The translations under genes were made by a program, and so were the position numbers. 64,000 nt of DNA from Pseudomonas chlororaphis (GTDB lineage: Bacteria > Pseudomonadota > Gammaproteobacteria > Pseudomonadales > Pseudomonadaceae): assembly GCA_001023535.1 (NCBI GenBank), contig CP011020.1, positions 6,085,218 to 6,149,217 on the forward strand, written 5' to 3'. How positions within the stretch are numbered: the first letter of the stretch is position 1; each line of letters begins with the position of its first letter. The notes beneath the pieces are model-generated. The model was not told the DNA's origin and made no database searches. It saw only the letters and a program-made list of their open reading frames with translations. Shown here one piece after another: positions 33,758 through 42,671 of this stretch.

Positions 33758-36700
33758 CTAGAACAAGCCACCCAACCTGGACAGGCTTGCCGCCAGCTCA
33801 TCCTTGCGAAACGGCTTGTTAAGGCGCGGGATATCCGGGTCAAGTCCTCTGCGTTCGGCGTAACCAGAAACGAGCAGGATCGGAGTACCGGGCCGCGAAA
33901 CGCGGACCGCCCGGGCCAGTTCAGTGCCGCTGATACCAGGCATCAGGTGGTCGGTGACAATGAGGTCGAATTGTTGCCCCGCCTCCAGCAATTGCAGAGC
34001 CTCTTCGCCTGATGCGGCCTCGATGACGTGGTAACCAAGGTCTGCCAGCATGTACGAGGTCGTTGCGCGTACCAGTTCCTCATCGTCGACTAGCAGCGCA
34101 GTGCCTCGCACCGATTGTCGATCCAGGGCCTCGGTATAAGGCAAGGCCGCTGTCGGCAGGGTCATGCTGCGCTGGAGCCAAAGCTCGACGTTTGTCCCTA
34201 AGCCGGGTGAACTCTGAATCGTGAGCGCGCCGTTCAGCTGGGATGCCAGGCCATGGACCATCGAGAGGCCGAGCCCCGTGCCCTTTCCGATCCCCTTCGT
34301 CGAAAAGAACGGCTCCACCGCCCGGGCCAGTGTGGTCGCGTCCATGCCAATGCCCGTGTCCGCCACCGAAAGGCAGACGTAGTGACCTGCAGGAAGATGC
34401 GAACGGTGGCCGTTACCCACCACCTCGGTGCTCGCCGATATCCTCATCGTTCCACCTTCCGGCATCGCATCGCGCGCATTCACGGAGAGATTGAGAATCG
34501 CCATTTCGAGCTGGTTCGGGTCCGCCATTGCCGCCGGCAGTTCCATTGGCGCTTCGACGACCACCTTGATCTGTGGCCCGGTCGTGCTGGCCACCAGATC
34601 ACCCATTTCGCCAACCAGCTTTGCCACGTCCACGGGAACGGCTTGGAGTGGTTGGCGGCGGGCAAAGGCGAGCAATCTCTGCACCAGGGTTTTTGCGCGA
34701 TCAGCCGATTGCAGCGCGCCGCCAATCAGCCTCTGTTCCCGATCCCCGCCCACACCTCTGCGCTGGAGCATGTCGAGCGTGCCGACGATCGGGGTCAGCA
34801 GATTGTTAAAGTCATGGGCCACACCGCCGGTGAGCTGTCCCATCGCTTCCATTTTCTGACTTTGACGCAATGCCTGTTGGACCTCTTCCCGCTCGGCGAT
34901 GGCATGGGCCACCCTCAATTCAAGCGTGGCGTTGAGCTCGCGCAGTTCTTCTTCGGCCACCTTGCGAGGGGTGACATCTACCGCCGTACCGGTGAAGCGC
35001 AAGCAGCGGCCGGACGCATCGAATACGGCTCGGCCCTTGGCCGCCACCCAGCGAACGATGCCATCCTCGCGACCAATCGTGCGGTAGTCGACTTCATAGA
35101 GTGCACGCCGTTGCGGATCGATGGCCGCCGCGAATGCTTCGATCGTTGCCTCTCGGTCCGCCGGGTGCAAGCCGTCATAGAAATCCTGCAACGTGACTGG
35201 CACATCAGCAGAGATGCCGAACATCGCCTTGGTTTGAGCGGGCCAGATCAGCGTGTTGTGAACGATATCCACGTCCCAGAAGCCGATATCGGCGTTCTCG
35301 ACGGCCAGTCGCAGTCGCTCCTCGCTCTCACGCAAGCGCATTTCGGCGCCTACCCGCTCCACGTGCGCCCAGCAACGTTCGGCCACCTCCCTCACCCACG
35401 ATATTTCGGACTGTGACCAATCCCTGGGCGAATTTTGATGAACGGCCATCATCGCGGTCAGACGACCGTCCTTGACCAACGGGCAGCAAATAATCGCGTG
35501 AATGCCAATGGACAGAAAGGTCTCCAGCCCTTCGCCGTGAGTCAGCTCCGCGGCGACGTCACGTATGATCAAGGTCCGCCCGGCGCGCATGTCGGCAGCA
35601 GCCCGTGGTCCGAAAACATCGAGGCTGTACGTCCCGACCGAGCTCTCGATGCCGGGCGCGCTGTAGTCACTGCGAATCCAGAAACGGTCATGATCGCCAT
35701 CGACATCTGCATAAGCGCAGCGCGATACGTTGAGCTTCTCGCCCAGCAAGCCGGTCGCGGCGATCATCGCGTCTTCGGCCTGGTGGACGTGAAAGAGACG
35801 GCCATCGAGTTCATCGAAAAAGCGCAGTCGCGACGCGCTCTTCTCCAGCGCCGCTTCCGCTTGATGCTCGACCGTACGGTCGCGGAAGATCTTTACAAAA
35901 CCGCCGTGATCCAGGGCCAATGGCATCATCAGCCCCGAACCCCAGAAACGCGTACCGTCCTTGCGCACGTGCCAGCGCTCGTTGACAGCCCGGCCGTGAT
36001 CCTGGGCGATGTGGAGTTCGCCGTAAAACACCCGCTCGGCCTGGTCCAGGGCGGTATAGAAGAGGTCACCCTTACGCCCCACTACCTCCTCGGCGACGTA
36101 GCCGACGATGCGCTGTGCACCGGTGCTCCAGCTCGTGACCGTGCCTTGCGCATCGAACGTGATAATTGCGAAGTCTTCCGCGCCCTCGACGATCTGGCGA
36201 TAGCGCGCCTCGCTAATGCGCATCTTGGCTTTTGTTTGCTCACGGTCCAGGACCAGCCCGACTGTCTGGACAATGAAGCCGAGGATCTCGACATCCGTCG
36301 ATAAAGGCTCATGTGGTTCAGGGTGATACAACATGAAAACACCCAGCACAGCGCCTTGGGCTGAAAGAATCGGGAATGAGGAGCACGTGTGCAGGCCATA
36401 AGCGGTAGCCAGCGCCTGTAACTTGGCCGAAAGCAGATCGTTGAGTGCCCCAGGTAAAAGGCCGATATCGCTCGGCAACGGCGAGATACGGGTGGCGCCA
36501 CCGCTCAAGCCCGCGATCAGTTTTTTTACCTCGTCATTGTAGGCGCGGGGAAGACTGGGACCTGCGCAATACCGCAGATTCGGGTCATCGTCGTTGAGAA
36601 CCACGATGCTTCCCAGAAATCGGGACATGGACAACGCCTCGACCTCGCGAACGATCGCATCCAGCGCGACGTCGAGGGGGGTATCTTCAACAGACAGTTT

Positions 36701-37276
36701 CAAAATGCGGTTCTGTGCCTCCCCAAGCGCCGCCGCACGATTGCGTGCCTGGGTGAGGCGCGCGTTCTCGAGCGCAATCGTCGCCAGGCTCGCCAGGCTT
36801 TCCAGCCGCTTGATCGTATCGCGATCGGGGGTGTGAACCTGCGACCAGTACGCGCCCAGCGCTGCAACCGCAACGGGCCGGCCAATGGGCACCATGATGA
36901 GGCTACGGACGAACGTCGCGGCGTAAGCGTCCTTGGGAACGCGCGGATCCAGTAGCACGTCACGGATGACGACCGTCTCGCGATGGTGCATCGCCCACCC
37001 TGAAACACACTGGTCGGCGGCAAAGCTCTGGCCCTGCCAAAGCGCAGAGACCGCATCCTCCGCGACGTAATGACAACGCCCGTCATGCTCAATGACGACC
37101 GCGATGCCCTCAGCCCCGACGGCGGCACGTGCGGTGTCGCGGAGCACTGCAACCACGTCCTCTACCGATCCAGCGGCAGCCAATCGCTCACTGGCATCGA
37201 GCACATGAAACAGGCGGTCCTCGCCTTCCAAATCAACCGGTACAGTAGACAAACTGAGTCTCCAAATGCCGGCCAA
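33758..37276 (-). CDS. Hybrid sensor histidine kinase with GAF and PAS domains and receiver
   Basis: 1172 residues from TTG 37276. Order read from sequence: GAF (about 20-175), GAF (about 185-350), PAS (about 360-475, ISEARYRQIVEGAEDFAIITFD), GAF (about 490-650), PAS (about 660-785, ESEERLRLAVENADIGFWDVD), HisKA with the phospho-His near residue 820 in GGVAHDFNN, HATPase_c (NAREDAMPEGG-like N box and GKGTGLGLSMVHG), and a C-terminal receiver with the phospho-Asp near residue 1108 in DLIVTDHLMPG. No membrane segment, so a cytosolic sensor. No separate response regulator is adjacent. Signal unknown. Confidence 0.9.
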   Translation of the reverse strand: MAGIWRLSLSTVPVDLEGEDRLFHVLDASERLAAAGSVEDVVAVLRDTARAAVGAEGIAVVIEHDGRCHYVAEDAVSALWQGQSFAADQCVSGWAMHHRETVVIRDVLLDPRVPKDAYAATFVRSLIMVPIGRPVAVAALGAYWSQVHTPDRDTIKRLESLASLATIALENARLTQARNRAAALGEAQNRILKLSVEDTPLDVALDAIVREVEALSMSRFLGSIVVLNDDDPNLRYCAGPSLPRAYNDEVKKLIAGLSGGATRISPLPSDIGLLPGALNDLLSAKLQALATAYGLHTCSSFPILSAQGAVLGVFMLYHPEPHEPLSTDVEILGFIVQTVGLVLDREQTKAKMRISEARYRQIVEGAEDFAIITFDAQGTVTSWSTGAQRIVGYVAEEVVGRKGDLFYTALDQAERVFYGELHIAQDHGRAVNERWHVRKDGTRFWGSGLMMPLALDHGGFVKIFRDRTVEHQAEAALEKSASRLRFFDELDGRLFHVHQAEDAMIAATGLLGEKLNVSRCAYADVDGDHDRFWIRSDYSAPGIESSVGTYSLDVFGPRAAADMRAGRTLIIRDVAAELTHGEGLETFLSIGIHAIICCPLVKDGRLTAMMAVHQNSPRDWSQSEISWVREVAERCWAHVERVGAEMRLRESEERLRLAVENADIGFWDVDIVHNTLIWPAQTKAMFGISADVPVTLQDFYDGLHPADREATIEAFAAAIDPQRRALYEVDYRTIGREDGIVRWVAAKGRAVFDASGRCLRFTGTAVDVTPRKVAEEELRELNATLELRVAHAIAEREEVQQALRQSQKMEAMGQLTGGVAHDFNNLLTPIVGTLDMLQRRGVGGDREQRLIGGALQSADRAKTLVQRLLAFARRQPLQAVPVDVAKLVGEMGDLVASTTGPQIKVVVEAPMELPAAMADPNQLEMAILNLSVNARDAMPEGGTMRISASTEVVGNGHRSHLPAGHYVCLSVADTGIGMDATTLARAVEPFFSTKGIGKGTGLGLSMVHGLASQLNGALTIQSSPGLGTNVELWLQRSMTLPTAALPYTEALDRQSVRGTALLVDDEELVRATTSYMLADLGYHVIEAASGEEALQLLEAGQQFDLIVTDHLMPGISGTELARAVRVSRPGTPILLVSGYAERRGLDPDIPRLNKPFRKDELAASLSRLGGLF

Positions 37277-37580
37277 GTGTTCTCTTCCCGGACTGGCTGA
37301 AATAAATGTGATTCATTGAGGCAATGTAAGCCATGACATCCGGAGTCGGTTCCCGTTCGATTTTGTAGACGCGTAGCACCGCGCCTCATATCGAATCGAA
37401 ACCGTTCACCAGCTTGTCCGCTTGCATATTCAAACCGCTGTATGTGGGGGCTGGGCGCGGTCTACAGCATTGTAGCTGAGCCGCTCCGCCTCCAGCGTGA
37501 CAGGTAGAAAGCGTGATCACTCAGAGTTTCGAGTCGCCAGGGCAACGTTGTGAGGACGTTTACCCCCTCACATCAGTCAT
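37277..37580. other. Intergenic region between kinase and Nudix genes
   Basis: About 300 bp without a supported gene. GTGAGG and CCTCAC near 37549-37570 could form a short stem near the Nudix gene end, too weak to call a terminator. Confidence 0.35.
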
Positions 37581-38027
37581 TCAATCCAACAGCGAAGCCT
37601 GTTTGAGCAGCTCGAAAAGCCCCTCAGGTACCAGTGGGGATGTCGCGGTAAAACTGGAGCCCAGGCACCATTTGGCTCTGAACGGAGCACCATTGCTTTC
37701 ATGGCCATCCAGCCAAGGACGTTCATAGACGCTTTTATCATCGAACCTTGCATCGAAGACCTGGACGATCTCATGCCCTGGTTTGCCTGCGTAGGTGAAG
37801 ATACTTTCCAACGTGCCGATCAATCGAACATCACTGATCGAAAGCGCCAGTTCTTCCTGCACTTCTCGGGCAATGGCTTCGATCCCTCTTTCACCGAACT
37901 CAATGCCGCCGCCAACAGGGCGAAAGAGCGTCTGCTGTGCAACGGCGTCGTAGAACTGGTTGACCAGTATCTTTCCCTGGTGATGGAAGATACACAGAGC
38001 GAGGGGGCGAATGCGTGGTTCTGACAC
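37581..38027 (-). CDS. Nudix hydrolase
   Basis: About 148 residues from GTG 38027, which has AAGGGA nine bases upstream; an ATG at 38126 would give 181 residues. The Nudix box is complete: G-G-I-E-F-G-E-R-G-I-E-A-I-A-R-E-V-Q-E-E-L, matching G-x5-E-x7-REUxEExGU apart from the last positions. It cleaves nucleoside diphosphate derivatives in a Mg2+-dependent way; the substrate is not known. A single gene with no evident operon partner. Confidence 0.85.
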   Translation of the reverse strand: MSEPRIRPLALCIFHHQGKILVNQFYDAVAQQTLFRPVGGGIEFGERGIEAIAREVQEELALSISDVRLIGTLESIFTYAGKPGHEIVQVFDARFDDKSVYERPWLDGHESNGAPFRAKWCLGSSFTATSPLVPEGLFELLKQASLLD

Positions 38028-38409
38028 GAGTGAAATTCCCTTTTGATTGGACGATACGTTTCCCTCCGCGCAAAAGGCATTCAATGCTGCGTATGGCGGC
38101 CAATTATGCGATAGGAGCTCGCCCATTTCACCTCAACTGTCACGAATAGGCGTAGCACCAGCCGTGCCCGATTTTCTCAATAGCATTTAATCGCTCCGCC
38201 TTGCAGAAACGCCAACATAATGGCGTCGATTTTGACCAAATCATCAACGCAGACAATAAGTGACATTTTTCCGACGGAAGGCATCGCCGTGCCATTGCTG
38301 GAGGTTTGAGGGAAGGCTCATCATCCGCTTGTCATTGCTTCTCGCCTGGGCCTTTCGGGGCCAATGCAAGGTGCATCAATCGCATCGTTTCGATGGGAGC
38401 AATATCAGG

Positions 38410-38652
38410 ATGATGACCGTCTACGTTATGGTTATGACCATCTGCACCGGCGGCGAAGGCTGCGTGGAAGAACGCAAGCACGAGCCCACCTACGCCACTA
38501 AAGCGATGTGCGTGGAATCGGCCAGGCACATGGCGGCGCGCAAAGGCGTGAAGTTCAAATGCCGCAGCGAGCGGTCGTGGGTGCCGAGCACTGCGTCGGG
38601 CGCGAGCGGCCAGGAGCGTGTCGTCTCGACCGACGTCAAGGCGCACCCGTGA
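38410..38652 (+). CDS. Small Cys-containing hypothetical protein
   Basis: 80 residues from ATG 38410 (MMTVYVMVMTICTGGEGC), with GGAG and CAGG stretches upstream; the frame is open from 38260 but the extra part looks noncoding. Four cysteines in a C-x5-C-x13-C-x16-C-like arrangement resemble small exported or periplasmic Pseudomonas proteins with a short hydrophobic start. No named family. It ends 7 bp from the stop of the convergent AtuA-like gene. Confidence 0.55.
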   Translation: MMTVYVMVMTICTGGEGCVEERKHEPTYATKAMCVESARHMAARKGVKFKCRSERSWVPSTASGASGQERVVSTDVKAHP

Positions 38653-38659
38653 TCGTTCC

Positions 38660-38986
38660 TCAGGAGCCCGGCATCTCCAGGTCCAGCAACGCCGCCCCCA
38701 GTGCCTTCCCATGCGCATCGAGCGCCAGCGAACGGGTAACCCCACCCCGCAAGATGCCAGGCAGGACAAAGTTGAGCGCCCGCACATTGGGCAGTTCATA
38801 GCGACGGATCATCGGCCCTTGCGGGTCCAGCAGCCCGGCAAAATGCTCGGCAACGCGCTCCACCGTGAGCCACTCACAGAGGCGCGGATAATCTTCGGCG
38901 TTGAACGCAATCACGGAGATATTGGAGGTATCGCCCTTGTCCCCTGTGCGGGAATGGGCCAGGTCTCGCAGTTTGAGGCGACTCAT
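38660..38986 (-). CDS. AtuA-like ferredoxin-fold small subunit
   Basis: 108 residues. LRDLAHSRTGDKGDTSNISVIAFN at the start and YELPNVRALNFVLPGILRGGVTRSLALDAHGKALGAALLDLEM are hallmarks of the small domain that accompanies AtuA/DUF1446 proteins, either fused or as a separate gene. It overlaps the AtuA-type gene by 4 bp, so the two are coupled. Probably the partner subunit of that protein. Confidence 0.85.
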   Translation of the reverse strand: MSRLKLRDLAHSRTGDKGDTSNISVIAFNAEDYPRLCEWLTVERVAEHFAGLLDPQGPMIRRYELPNVRALNFVLPGILRGGVTRSLALDAHGKALGAALLDLEMPGS

Positions 38987-40344
38987 TGCAGGTCCTCCGA
39001 ATGAATCTTCACGCTGACCGCGTCGCGCGGCAGTAACAACGAAGCCACCGCCACCACCTGACGCACCGATTTGTTCGCCCCGCCACCGCCGTAAGGCCCA
39101 TTGGTGTAGAGGGTTTCCACTTCGTTGCCGATGCGCACGGCCGCGGCGCGGTCAGCGCAACGGGCCGCGACCCGCAAACGCACTTCCCAAGGCTCGCTGT
39201 CCGAGCGTGCGCCCAGCTCGGTGCCGTGCAGCGCGTCGACCCCGATCAGCTCGGCGCGGATCTCTTCATAGACCACGCCGGTCAGTTTCAAGCGCTCCAG
39301 CACCACCTCCCGGGCCAAACGGCCGCGCGCCAGGGCCCCCGGCCCGCCATAGGAGATCTGGCCCTCGCCGATCCAGCCATCGAGGTAACCCACCGATACT
39401 TTGAGATCGGCGGGTCGCGCCTGGCCATCAGCCCCCTGGACGGCGACCTGGTCCGGCCCGGGCGCCGTGAACGAGACACCGGAAAAATCGGCACTGACAT
39501 CGGGGGTGAGGTACGCGGCGGGGTCGTGCACTTCATAAATCATCTGTTCGGTGCAGGTCGCCGGGTCGATGCGCCCACCTGAACCTGCGACCTTGCTGAT
39601 CACTGCATGGCCCGTCGCGTCCACTTCAGCCAAGGGAAAGCCCAGGCGCGCCAGGTTAGGCACGTCCTTGAACCCCGGATCGGCAAAGTAGCCTCCGCTG
39701 AGCTGCCCCGCGCATTCGAGCAGATGCCCCACCAGGGTGCCGCGACCCAACCGGGTCCAATCGTCCGCCGCCCAGCCGAACTCGAACACCTGCGGCGCGA
39801 GAAACAACGACGGATCGGCCACCCGACCGGTAATCACCACGTCGGCGTCGGCCTGCAATGCCTCGATGATGCCGTCCACCCCCAGGTACGCGTTGGCCGA
39901 TATCAGGCGCTTGCCCAATGACGCCAAGGTCTGGCCGTTATCCAGGGTCTGCCTCGAATCTTCCAGCACGGTGGCCAGCACATCGTCGCCGGTCACCGCG
40001 ACCACCTTCAGCCCCGACAAGCCCAACTGCCGGGCGATGCGCCGTACTTCCCGGGCCGCGTCCAAGGGATTGGCCGCGCCCATGTTGGTGATCACCCGCA
40101 ATCGGCGACGACCCTCGGTGCCACGGCCGACAAAGGGCAGCACCCGGAGCATCCGCTCACTGAGCAACGGATCGTAGCCGGCCTGCGGATCAGCAAGCCG
40201 CGCTTGTTGGGCCAGGGCAATCGTGCGCTCGGCCAGGCATTCGAACACCAGGTAATCCAGCTCGCCGTGCTCGGCCAGCTCGATCGCCGGCTCGATACGA
40301 TCGCCCGAATAACCGGCACCGGAGCCGATGCGTAAGGTTCTCAT
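38983..40344 (-). CDS. AtuA/DUF1446 family protein
   Basis: 453 residues. RIGSGAGYSGDRIEPAIELAEHGELDYLVFECLAERTIALAQ at the start, ADVVITGRVADPSLFLAP and GHLLECAGQLSGGYFADPG are typical of the acyclic terpene utilisation AtuA family. Its biochemical role is not well established; members occur in catabolic operons for terpenes and organic acids. Here it stands between a CitMHS transporter and the small AtuA-like subunit, with no other terpene genes in view, so an organic-acid or hydroxyacid pathway is as likely. Confidence 0.85.
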   Translation of the reverse strand: MRTLRIGSGAGYSGDRIEPAIELAEHGELDYLVFECLAERTIALAQQARLADPQAGYDPLLSERMLRVLPFVGRGTEGRRRLRVITNMGAANPLDAAREVRRIARQLGLSGLKVVAVTGDDVLATVLEDSRQTLDNGQTLASLGKRLISANAYLGVDGIIEALQADADVVITGRVADPSLFLAPQVFEFGWAADDWTRLGRGTLVGHLLECAGQLSGGYFADPGFKDVPNLARLGFPLAEVDATGHAVISKVAGSGGRIDPATCTEQMIYEVHDPAAYLTPDVSADFSGVSFTAPGPDQVAVQGADGQARPADLKVSVGYLDGWIGEGQISYGGPGALARGRLAREVVLERLKLTGVVYEEIRAELIGVDALHGTELGARSDSEPWEVRLRVAARCADRAAAVRIGNEVETLYTNGPYGGGGANKSVRQVVAVASLLLPRDAVSVKIHSEDLQ

Positions 40345-41637
40345 TCAAAAGACTCCAATGAGCAGCGCCGTCACGGTCATCAGCACCGAGGCGGCGAACA
40401 GGAAGGGAATGGTGAAGCGTTGGTGATCGGCCAATTCGATCTTGCACAGCCCCACCAGCAGGAACGTCGCTGGGGTCAGCGGACTGACCGGGAAACCGGT
40501 GGTGTGCACGCCCAGCAGTGACGCCTGGGCCACTTGCAATGGATCAACGCCCAGGGCGCGCCCGACTTCGGCCACCACCGGCATCACGCCGAAATAGAAG
40601 GAATCGGGGTCGAACAGCAGGCTCAGGGGCATGGAGATGAACCCCACGACCATCGGGATCAATTTGCCGTGCCCGGCGGGAATCTGCGCCACCGCCACCT
40701 CAGCCATGGCCTTGAGCATGCCGCTGCCCTGCATGATGCCGGTGAAGACCCCGGCAGCCAGCAGAATGCTCGCCATCGTCAGGGCGGTTTTCGCATGGGC
40801 GTCGATGCGGGCGCGTTGGGCATCGACGTTCGGGTAGTTGATGCACAACGCCAGGACCGTGCCGAGCATGAACATCACCACCGGATCCACCACGCCGGCA
40901 ATCATCACGCCCATCACCACCACGGTCAGGACCAGGTTGAGCCAGAACAGGCGTGGCTTGCGCAAGGCGACTTCCGCCTCGCTGAGCACCCGCTGCGCGA
41001 CCACCTCGACGGTTGCCCCGGCGCCCAGCCCCAGGCGCTTTTCTTCGCGACGCCCCAGGTACCAGGCGCAGGCAAAGACGAAGACCAGACCGACGAGTTG
41101 CACGGGAATCAGCGGCTGGAACAGATCGGCCACCGGCACATGCAAGGCCGCCGAGGAGCGCAAGACCGGGCCGGTCCAGGGCAGGAAGTTGACCCCGGCG
41201 GCCATGGCGGTGACGCAGGCCAGGATGCGCTTGTCCATGCCCAGGCGGGTATACAGCGGCAGCATGGCCGGAATGGTCACCAGGAAGGTCACCGCGCCGG
41301 AACCGTCCAGGTGCACCAGCAGCGCCAACAACGCGGTGCCCATGACGATACGCGTCGGCCGGGTGCCGACACGCTTGAGGATACGGTCGATGATCGGGTC
41401 GAGCATGCCGGCGTCGGTCATGACGCCGAAGAACAGAATCGCGAACACGAACATCCCGACCACCGGGGCGACGTTCTTGATGCCGGTGATGATGAATGCG
41501 CTGGTTTGCAGGCCGAAACCGCCGATCAGCGCGGCGATGATCGGCAGTGCGATCAGGGCGACCAGGGGGGACAGGCGTTTGCTCATCACACAGGCGAGCA
41601 GACAGAGGATGGTGACGACACCGAGTATGGCGAGCAT
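40345..41637 (-). CDS. CitMHS-family divalent metal-citrate type transporter
   Basis: 430 residues with about 12 membrane segments. FLPWTGPVLRSSAALHVP, LLFDPDSFYFGVMPVV and HTTGFPVSPLTPATFLLVGL are conserved blocks of the CitMHS family, which imports citrate or related acids with a metal ion and H+. First gene of a three-gene operon with AtuA and AtuA-like genes (start/stop codons adjacent), and divergent from a LysR gene that probably controls it. Confidence 0.9.
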   Translation of the reverse strand: MLAILGVVTILCLLACVMSKRLSPLVALIALPIIAALIGGFGLQTSAFIITGIKNVAPVVGMFVFAILFFGVMTDAGMLDPIIDRILKRVGTRPTRIVMGTALLALLVHLDGSGAVTFLVTIPAMLPLYTRLGMDKRILACVTAMAAGVNFLPWTGPVLRSSAALHVPVADLFQPLIPVQLVGLVFVFACAWYLGRREEKRLGLGAGATVEVVAQRVLSEAEVALRKPRLFWLNLVLTVVVMGVMIAGVVDPVVMFMLGTVLALCINYPNVDAQRARIDAHAKTALTMASILLAAGVFTGIMQGSGMLKAMAEVAVAQIPAGHGKLIPMVVGFISMPLSLLFDPDSFYFGVMPVVAEVGRALGVDPLQVAQASLLGVHTTGFPVSPLTPATFLLVGLCKIELADHQRFTIPFLFAASVLMTVTALLIGVF

Positions 41638-41768
41638 GGGGAGGTCCTGTTCGGCATCTCTGTTCGCGGTGGCGATGAGATGCGCTGTTGTTGTTTTCCC
41701 CGAGTATTGGAATTGCCGGTATTCTTTGTAAATTGAAATGTTCGGTGACCTGCATTCGGAAAAACAAA

Positions 41769-42647
41769 ATGAAGAACTCGATCCAGCACATCCGCGCCTT
41801 CCTTGCCGTGGCGCAAACCGGCAGTTTCGCCAAGGCCGCGGCGGCCCTGAACCTCTCGCCTTCAGCGCTGACCGTGCAGATCCAACAATTGGAAGACTGG
41901 CTCGGCGTCGCCTTGCTCGAACGCAGCCCGCGTCACCTGGCCCTGACCAGTGCCGGGCAGAACAACCTGCTGCCGATGGAGAAACTGCTGCTGGACCTGG
42001 ACAACATCGTCAACACCTCCCGGGACCTGGCGGCGCTGCGCCGAGGCGTCGTCACCCTCGCCGCCCTGCCCTCGCTGTGTGCCGGTGCGCTGCCGCCGTT
42101 GTTGAAACAGTTTCGTGAGCAGTTTCCGGGAATCGAGGTGCGCTTGCGGGATGTCGTGGCACGCCGGATCGACACCCTGGTGCGCGACGGCGAAGTGGAC
42201 TTCGGCCTCGGCGTGCGCGCGCGGACGAACCATGGGTTGGCGTTTGAAACGGTGTTGGAAGATCGGCTGTGCCTGTTTGTACCGGCCGGTCACAGGTTGG
42301 CCCGGCGACGCACGATCAAGCCTAGCGAATTGACGAACCAACCGATCATCCTCACCGGACGCGACAGCAGCGTGCGCGAGTTGGTGGAGCAACTGTTCGC
42401 CGACGCCAACCTGACACTCATGCCGGGACTGGAGGCCAACTACATGTCGACGGTCCTGGCGTTGGTGCGCCAGGGCCTGGGGGTGAGCCTGCTGCCGGAA
42501 TCGGCGGACGATGACCGGGCGGGACTGGTCAAGATCCCCGTGGACCACCCGGACGTCACCCGCCAGCTTGGCCTGATCACCCGCACCGGCCAGGCGCTGT
42601 CGCCGGCCGCCGAGCAGTTCATCGCGATGGCCAAGGCGTTTTTCTAA
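41769..42647 (+). CDS. LysR-family regulator of the CitMHS-AtuA operon
   Basis: About 292 residues from ATG 41769 (MKNSIQHIRAFLAVAQTGSFAKAAAALNLSP begins the helix-turn-helix); the frame is open from 41688 but that part is not LysR-like. The effector domain follows (GVVTLAALPSLCAGALPPLL, FGLGVRA, VLALVRQGLGVSLLPE). Divergent from the transporter gene with 131 bp between starts, typical of a LysR regulator and its target. Confidence 0.87.
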   Translation: MKNSIQHIRAFLAVAQTGSFAKAAAALNLSPSALTVQIQQLEDWLGVALLERSPRHLALTSAGQNNLLPMEKLLLDLDNIVNTSRDLAALRRGVVTLAALPSLCAGALPPLLKQFREQFPGIEVRLRDVVARRIDTLVRDGEVDFGLGVRARTNHGLAFETVLEDRLCLFVPAGHRLARRRTIKPSELTNQPIILTGRDSSVRELVEQLFADANLTLMPGLEANYMSTVLALVRQGLGVSLLPESADDDRAGLVKIPVDHPDVTRQLGLITRTGQALSPAAEQFIAMAKAFF

Positions 42648-42671
42648 AGCCTAGGCATGCAGGCGTAGGCT
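42648..42671. terminator. Short hairpin between convergent genes
   Basis: AGCCTAGGC and GCGTAGGCT pair at eight of nine positions over a 6-base loop, between the LysR and RND stop codons. No T-run, so only a weak terminator candidate. Confidence 0.35.

Noticed and set aside
33580..33843. Minus-strand 87-residue frame overlapping the end of the histidine kinase gene
   Set aside because: Its first third lies antisense-free but inside the kinase coding end in another frame, there is no start codon within the gap, and no ribosome site; treated as noncoding.
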